From: Bacillota bacterium
GTDB lineage: Bacteria; Bacillota_I; Bacilli_A; Acholeplasmatales; UBA5453
NCBI GenBank assembly: GCA_023436805.1
Contig: JAEZHT010000031.1
Location: forward strand, 1 to 8,583
Reading direction: 5' to 3'
DNA length: 8,583 bases
A program made the translations under genes and the position numbers. The notes under the pieces are model-generated. The model had not been told where the DNA came from. It was given only the letters and a program-made list of their open reading frames with translations, and did no database searches. Within the stretch, counting starts at the first letter, position 1. Each line of letters opens with the position of its first letter. This document shows positions 5,891 through 8,583 of the stretch, one piece after another.

Positions 5891-7264
5891 ATGATCAGTT
5901 TAGAAAAATTAGTCACATATGCAAAAGCTACAGGTTTTATTTTCCAAGGTTCGGAACTCTATGGTGGGTTGGCGAACACGTGGGATTACGGCCCACTCGG
6001 TAGTTTATTAAAAAACAACATCAAAAAAGCGTGGCTTAAAAAATTCCACGACGAAAATCGTTACAACGTTTTATTGGATTCATCGATTTTGATGAATTCA
6101 CAAGTATGGGTTGCGAGTGGACACGTCGGTGGATTTTCAGACCCACTCACAGAATGCAGAAGCTGCAATACCAGACACAGAGCCGATAAGCTCATCGAAG
6201 ACCACACCCACAACAGCGTTAATCCAAGCGCGTGGTCACACGAACAACTCCATAGTTTCATGATGAATGAAAAAGTCGTATGTCCAAATTGTGGTAAAGT
6301 CAATTGGACTGAAATCAAGTCATTCAACTTGATGTTTAAAACCACCCAAGGGGTCACTGAAAGTGCAGGGAATACGGTTTACCTAAGACCAGAAACCGCC
6401 CAAGGGATTTTCATCAACTTCAAAAATATCCAAAGAACTACCCGTCGTAAAGTTCCATTCGGCGTATGCCAAGTCGGTAAGTCATTTAGAAATGAAATCA
6501 CCCCAGGGAACTTCATTTTTAGAACCAGAGAATTCGAACAAATGGAATTAGAATTTTTCTGCAAGCCTGGTACGGAAATCGAATGGTTCAACTATTGGCG
6601 TTCTTATGCCCTAGAGTTCTTACAAACATTGGGTTTAAAGCGTGAAAATCTTGAAATGCATGACCACGCAAAAGAAGAATTGTCCCACTACTCAAACGCA
6701 ACCACAGACGTTTTATACCGTTTCCCATGGGGATTCGATGAACTTTGGGGGATTGCTTCAAGAACTAACTTTGACCTAAATGCCCATCAAACACAATCGA
6801 AAGAAAACCTCGAATACCTAGACCCAGATACCAATGAAAAGTATTTACCTTATGTGGTCGAACCTTCTTTAGGGGTTGAACGTCTATTGATGGCGATTTT
6901 GACCGAAAGTTATGATGAAGAAGTTTTGGCGGATGGACAAATCAGAGAAGTTTTACACATCCATCCAGCACTCGCACCATACCAAGTAGCGATTCTCCCA
7001 TTGATTAAAAAGAAACATGACCAATACGCCCTCGATTTACTCGACCGTGTGGCGAAATATACCCAAGTCACGTACGATGAAACCCAAAATATTGGTAAAC
7101 GTTACCGCCGTCAAGACCAGATTGGTACCCCATTCTGTGTTACCATTGACGATGAAACGCTCGAAAATCATACCGTTACCATCCGTGAACGTGATTCGAT
7201 GTCACAAGTCAGAATCCCTGTGTCTGAACTCAAAGCGTTCATCTTAGAAAAAACAACACTATAA
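5891..7264 (+). CDS. glyS: Glycyl-tRNA synthetase, single-chain (alpha2) type
   Basis: This class II aminoacyl-tRNA synthetase charges tRNA-Gly with glycine. The 457-residue length and motifs identify the homodimeric archaeal/eukaryotic-like form also found in mycoplasmas, staphylococci and Thermus, not the GlyQ/GlyS heterotetramer. Near the N-terminus is the signature TWDYGPLGSLLKNN (30-43). Paired cysteines C89/C92 and C131/C134 suggest a zinc-binding insertion. Motif 2 is FRNEITPGNFIFRTREFE (199-216), ELWGIASRTNFDL (284-296) is typical of the active site, and motif 3 is EPSLGVERLLMAI (324-336). The anticodon-binding domain begins around HPALAPYQVAILPL (358-371). The ATG at 5891 follows recO by 10 nt, with SD GAGAGGG (5880-5886). 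There is no space for a T-box leader directly upstream. Confidence 0.96.
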   Translation: MISLEKLVTYAKATGFIFQGSELYGGLANTWDYGPLGSLLKNNIKKAWLKKFHDENRYNVLLDSSILMNSQVWVASGHVGGFSDPLTECRSCNTRHRADKLIEDHTHNSVNPSAWSHEQLHSFMMNEKVVCPNCGKVNWTEIKSFNLMFKTTQGVTESAGNTVYLRPETAQGIFINFKNIQRTTRRKVPFGVCQVGKSFRNEITPGNFIFRTREFEQMELEFFCKPGTEIEWFNYWRSYALEFLQTLGLKRENLEMHDHAKEELSHYSNATTDVLYRFPWGFDELWGIASRTNFDLNAHQTQSKENLEYLDPDTNEKYLPYVVEPSLGVERLLMAILTESYDEEVLADGQIREVLHIHPALAPYQVAILPLIKKKHDQYALDLLDRVAKYTQVTYDETQNIGKRYRRQDQIGTPFCVTIDDETLENHTVTIRERDSMSQVRIPVSELKAFILEKTTL

Positions 7265-7270
7265 TGCTAC

Positions 7271-7279
7271 AAAGGAGGT
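7271..7279 (+). promoter_or_regulatory. Ribosome binding site that fixes the dnaG start
   Basis: AAAGGAGGT is a perfect match to the 16S rRNA anti-SD core and ends 6 nt before ATG 7286. It is the strongest SD in the run, whereas era and recO have almost none. Confidence 0.85.
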
Positions 7280-7285
7280 CTTTTT

Positions 7286-8583
7286 ATGCCGATAGACCGT
7301 CATATCATCGATGAAATAAATGAAAAGACCGACATTGTTGCTTTAGTCAGTCCCTATGTGAACCTCGTCAAAAAGGGGAAAAACTTCATGGGACAATGTC
7401 CATTTCACGATGACAAGAGTCCATCATTCTCGGTTTCACCTGAGAAACACCTTGCCAAGTGTATGGCTTGTGGTGAAGGTGGTTCACCAATCACTTTTTA
7501 CCAAAAAATAAAAAATGTCTCATTTCCTGAAGCGGTCAAAGCACTCGCCACCCCACTAGGCATTAAAGTCGATGTGGAGGTCGTTGAAAACCCGACCTTA
7601 AAAGAACATGAATTGTTACAGGAAGCAGCCACTTTTTACAGCTATTATTTACTCAATTCCGCTTATGGGAAAACAGCCCTCAGTTACTTAGAACAACGCG
7701 GATTGACGATGGAAGATATCAAGCATTTTGATTTGGGTTTAGCACCTAAAGAAAAAGATGCTTTGTATAAGATATTAAAGAATAAAGGTTTTGACCCTAC
7801 CATGATGGTTGATCTGGGTTTGGTAAAACAGCGTGAGGATGGGAGTTATTATGATCTCATGACCAAACGCATCACCTTCCCGATCCATGATGTACATGGT
7901 CGTGTGGTCGGATTTTCAGGCAGGGCATTGGAAGATGACCCCGTCAAATACCTAAACACCCCTGAAACCAAAATCTTCAAAAAAGGCGAAGTCTTGTACC
8001 ACCTATATCAAGCCGCTAAAGACATTCGGATGCAAAAACGTGTCATTCTATATGAAGGCTTCTTCGATGTCATCGCGTCTTATAAGAGTGGACTTGGCAA
8101 TGCTGTCGCAACCATGGGGACAGCATTGACGAAAAGACAAGCAGAATTGTTGAAACAAGTCACAAGCGATGTCATCATTGCTTATGATGGCGATAAAGCT
8201 GGTCAACAAGCCACCATGAAAGCCATCCCAATTTTAGAAGAAGTGCGCTTGAGGGCTGACATCGTTTCTTTGAAAGATGGGCTAGACCCAGACGACTATT
8301 TGAAAAAATATGGTAAGGAGTCGTATCAGGCCGCATTCAAACAAACCATCGACCCCTTGGTCTTCAGCTATGAATTTCACAAGAAAGGTCTGGACTTAAA
8401 AAACTCCAACGATATCCAAGAGTTCAAAGCACGTATTCGAAAGATGCTTAAATTCAAGGATCAAAGCATCAAAGAAATATATTACCGGCAATTGGCACAG
8501 GACATCGGTTCAAGTTATGATTCGGTGATGCCTAAGGAAACCAATTTTGGAACACCCGATCAAAAACCTGTGTTACCAAAACC
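7286..8583 (+). CDS. dnaG: DNA primase DnaG, N-terminal and central part (3' end outside window)
   Basis: DnaG synthesises RNA primers for the lagging strand and restart at the replication fork. The frame is open from ATG 7286 to the edge (432 codons plus 2 nt); the C-terminal helicase-binding domain is mostly missing. The CHC2 zinc finger has C38, H41, C59 and C62 (CPFHDDKSPSFSVSP at 38-52, CMACGEGG at 59-66). The catalytic core contains KYLNTPET (221-228) and the TOPRIM metal residues: E257 in YEGFFDVIA, D301/D303 in YDGDKAG and the later acidic DPDD (334-337). After about residue 412 the sequence becomes Pro/Asn-rich (PKETNFGTPDQKP), likely the linker to the helicase-interaction domain. 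It follows glyS by 21 nt without a terminator. In related genomes rpoD/sigA follows dnaG, but that lies beyond the window. Confidence 0.96.
   Translation, partial: MPIDRHIIDEINEKTDIVALVSPYVNLVKKGKNFMGQCPFHDDKSPSFSVSPEKHLAKCMACGEGGSPITFYQKIKNVSFPEAVKALATPLGIKVDVEVVENPTLKEHELLQEAATFYSYYLLNSAYGKTALSYLEQRGLTMEDIKHFDLGLAPKEKDALYKILKNKGFDPTMMVDLGLVKQREDGSYYDLMTKRITFPIHDVHGRVVGFSGRALEDDPVKYLNTPETKIFKKGEVLYHLYQAAKDIRMQKRVILYEGFFDVIASYKSGLGNAVATMGTALTKRQAELLKQVTSDVIIAYDGDKAGQQATMKAIPILEEVRLRADIVSLKDGLDPDDYLKKYGKESYQAAFKQTIDPLVFSYEFHKKGLDLKNSNDIQEFKARIRKMLKFKDQSIKEIYYRQLAQDIGSSYDSVMPKETNFGTPDQKPVLPK

Noticed and set aside
6061..6357. 98-codon minus-strand frame inside glyS
   Set aside because: It is fully antisense to the conserved GlyRS zinc region and is a shadow of codon composition.
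7017..7247. 76-codon plus-strand frame inside the 3' part of glyS
   Set aside because: It is out of frame with the intact GlyRS anticodon-binding domain and has no SD or recognisable protein features.

Overview
The window is a piece of a low-GC Firmicutes/Tenericutes-type chromosome carrying housekeeping genes. The likely lineage is an Acholeplasma-like mollicute or a close Bacilli/Erysipelotrichia relative. Evidence is the AT-rich sequence (roughly 30-43% GC on the three lines I counted), strong AGGAGG-type Shine-Dalgarno (SD) sites, a compact gene order resembling the Bacillus dnaJ...phoH-ybeY-cdd-era-recO-glyS-dnaG region, and a single-chain glycyl-tRNA synthetase. Every coding frame uses TGG for tryptophan and TGA only as a stop, so the code is standard and not the Mycoplasma/Spiroplasma code. 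The genus assignment is inference.

Layout: (1) 1-681, the 3' part of dnaJ, closed by a strong terminator. (2) 779-1426, the only minus-strand gene, a polytopic membrane protein resembling the YjdF/DUF2238 family, with its own terminator facing that of dnaJ. (3) 1544-2251, rsmE (16S rRNA U1498 methyltransferase), transcribed divergently from the membrane gene. (4) 2340-2513, rpsU (ribosomal protein bS21, 57 aa), with a near-consensus promoter and its own terminator. (5) From 2596 to the right edge, a tight run of seven plus-strand genes: phoH, ybeY, cdd, era, recO, glyS and the 5' part of dnaG. These overlap by 4 to 17 nt or are separated by 10-21 nt, with no visible terminator, so they probably form one operon driven from an extended -10 promoter just before phoH.

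Functionally the run links ribosome and RNA maturation (RsmE, bS21, YbeY, Era and possibly PhoH), translation (GlyRS), pyrimidine salvage (Cdd) and DNA repair or replication (RecO, DnaG). Compared with the Bacillus arrangement as I know it, several genes are absent (prmA, mtaB, yqeY, a PgpH/YqfF-type gene, dgkA), and glyQ+glyS is represented by a single-chain GlyRS.

I see no mobile element, CRISPR array, tRNA or rRNA gene, phage gene or new multi-gene system. The points most worth a second look are the three-arm repeat between rpsU and phoH that could form alternative hairpins, the very short predicted phoH leader, a RecO with no cysteines, and the uncharacterised membrane gene inserted in opposite orientation.
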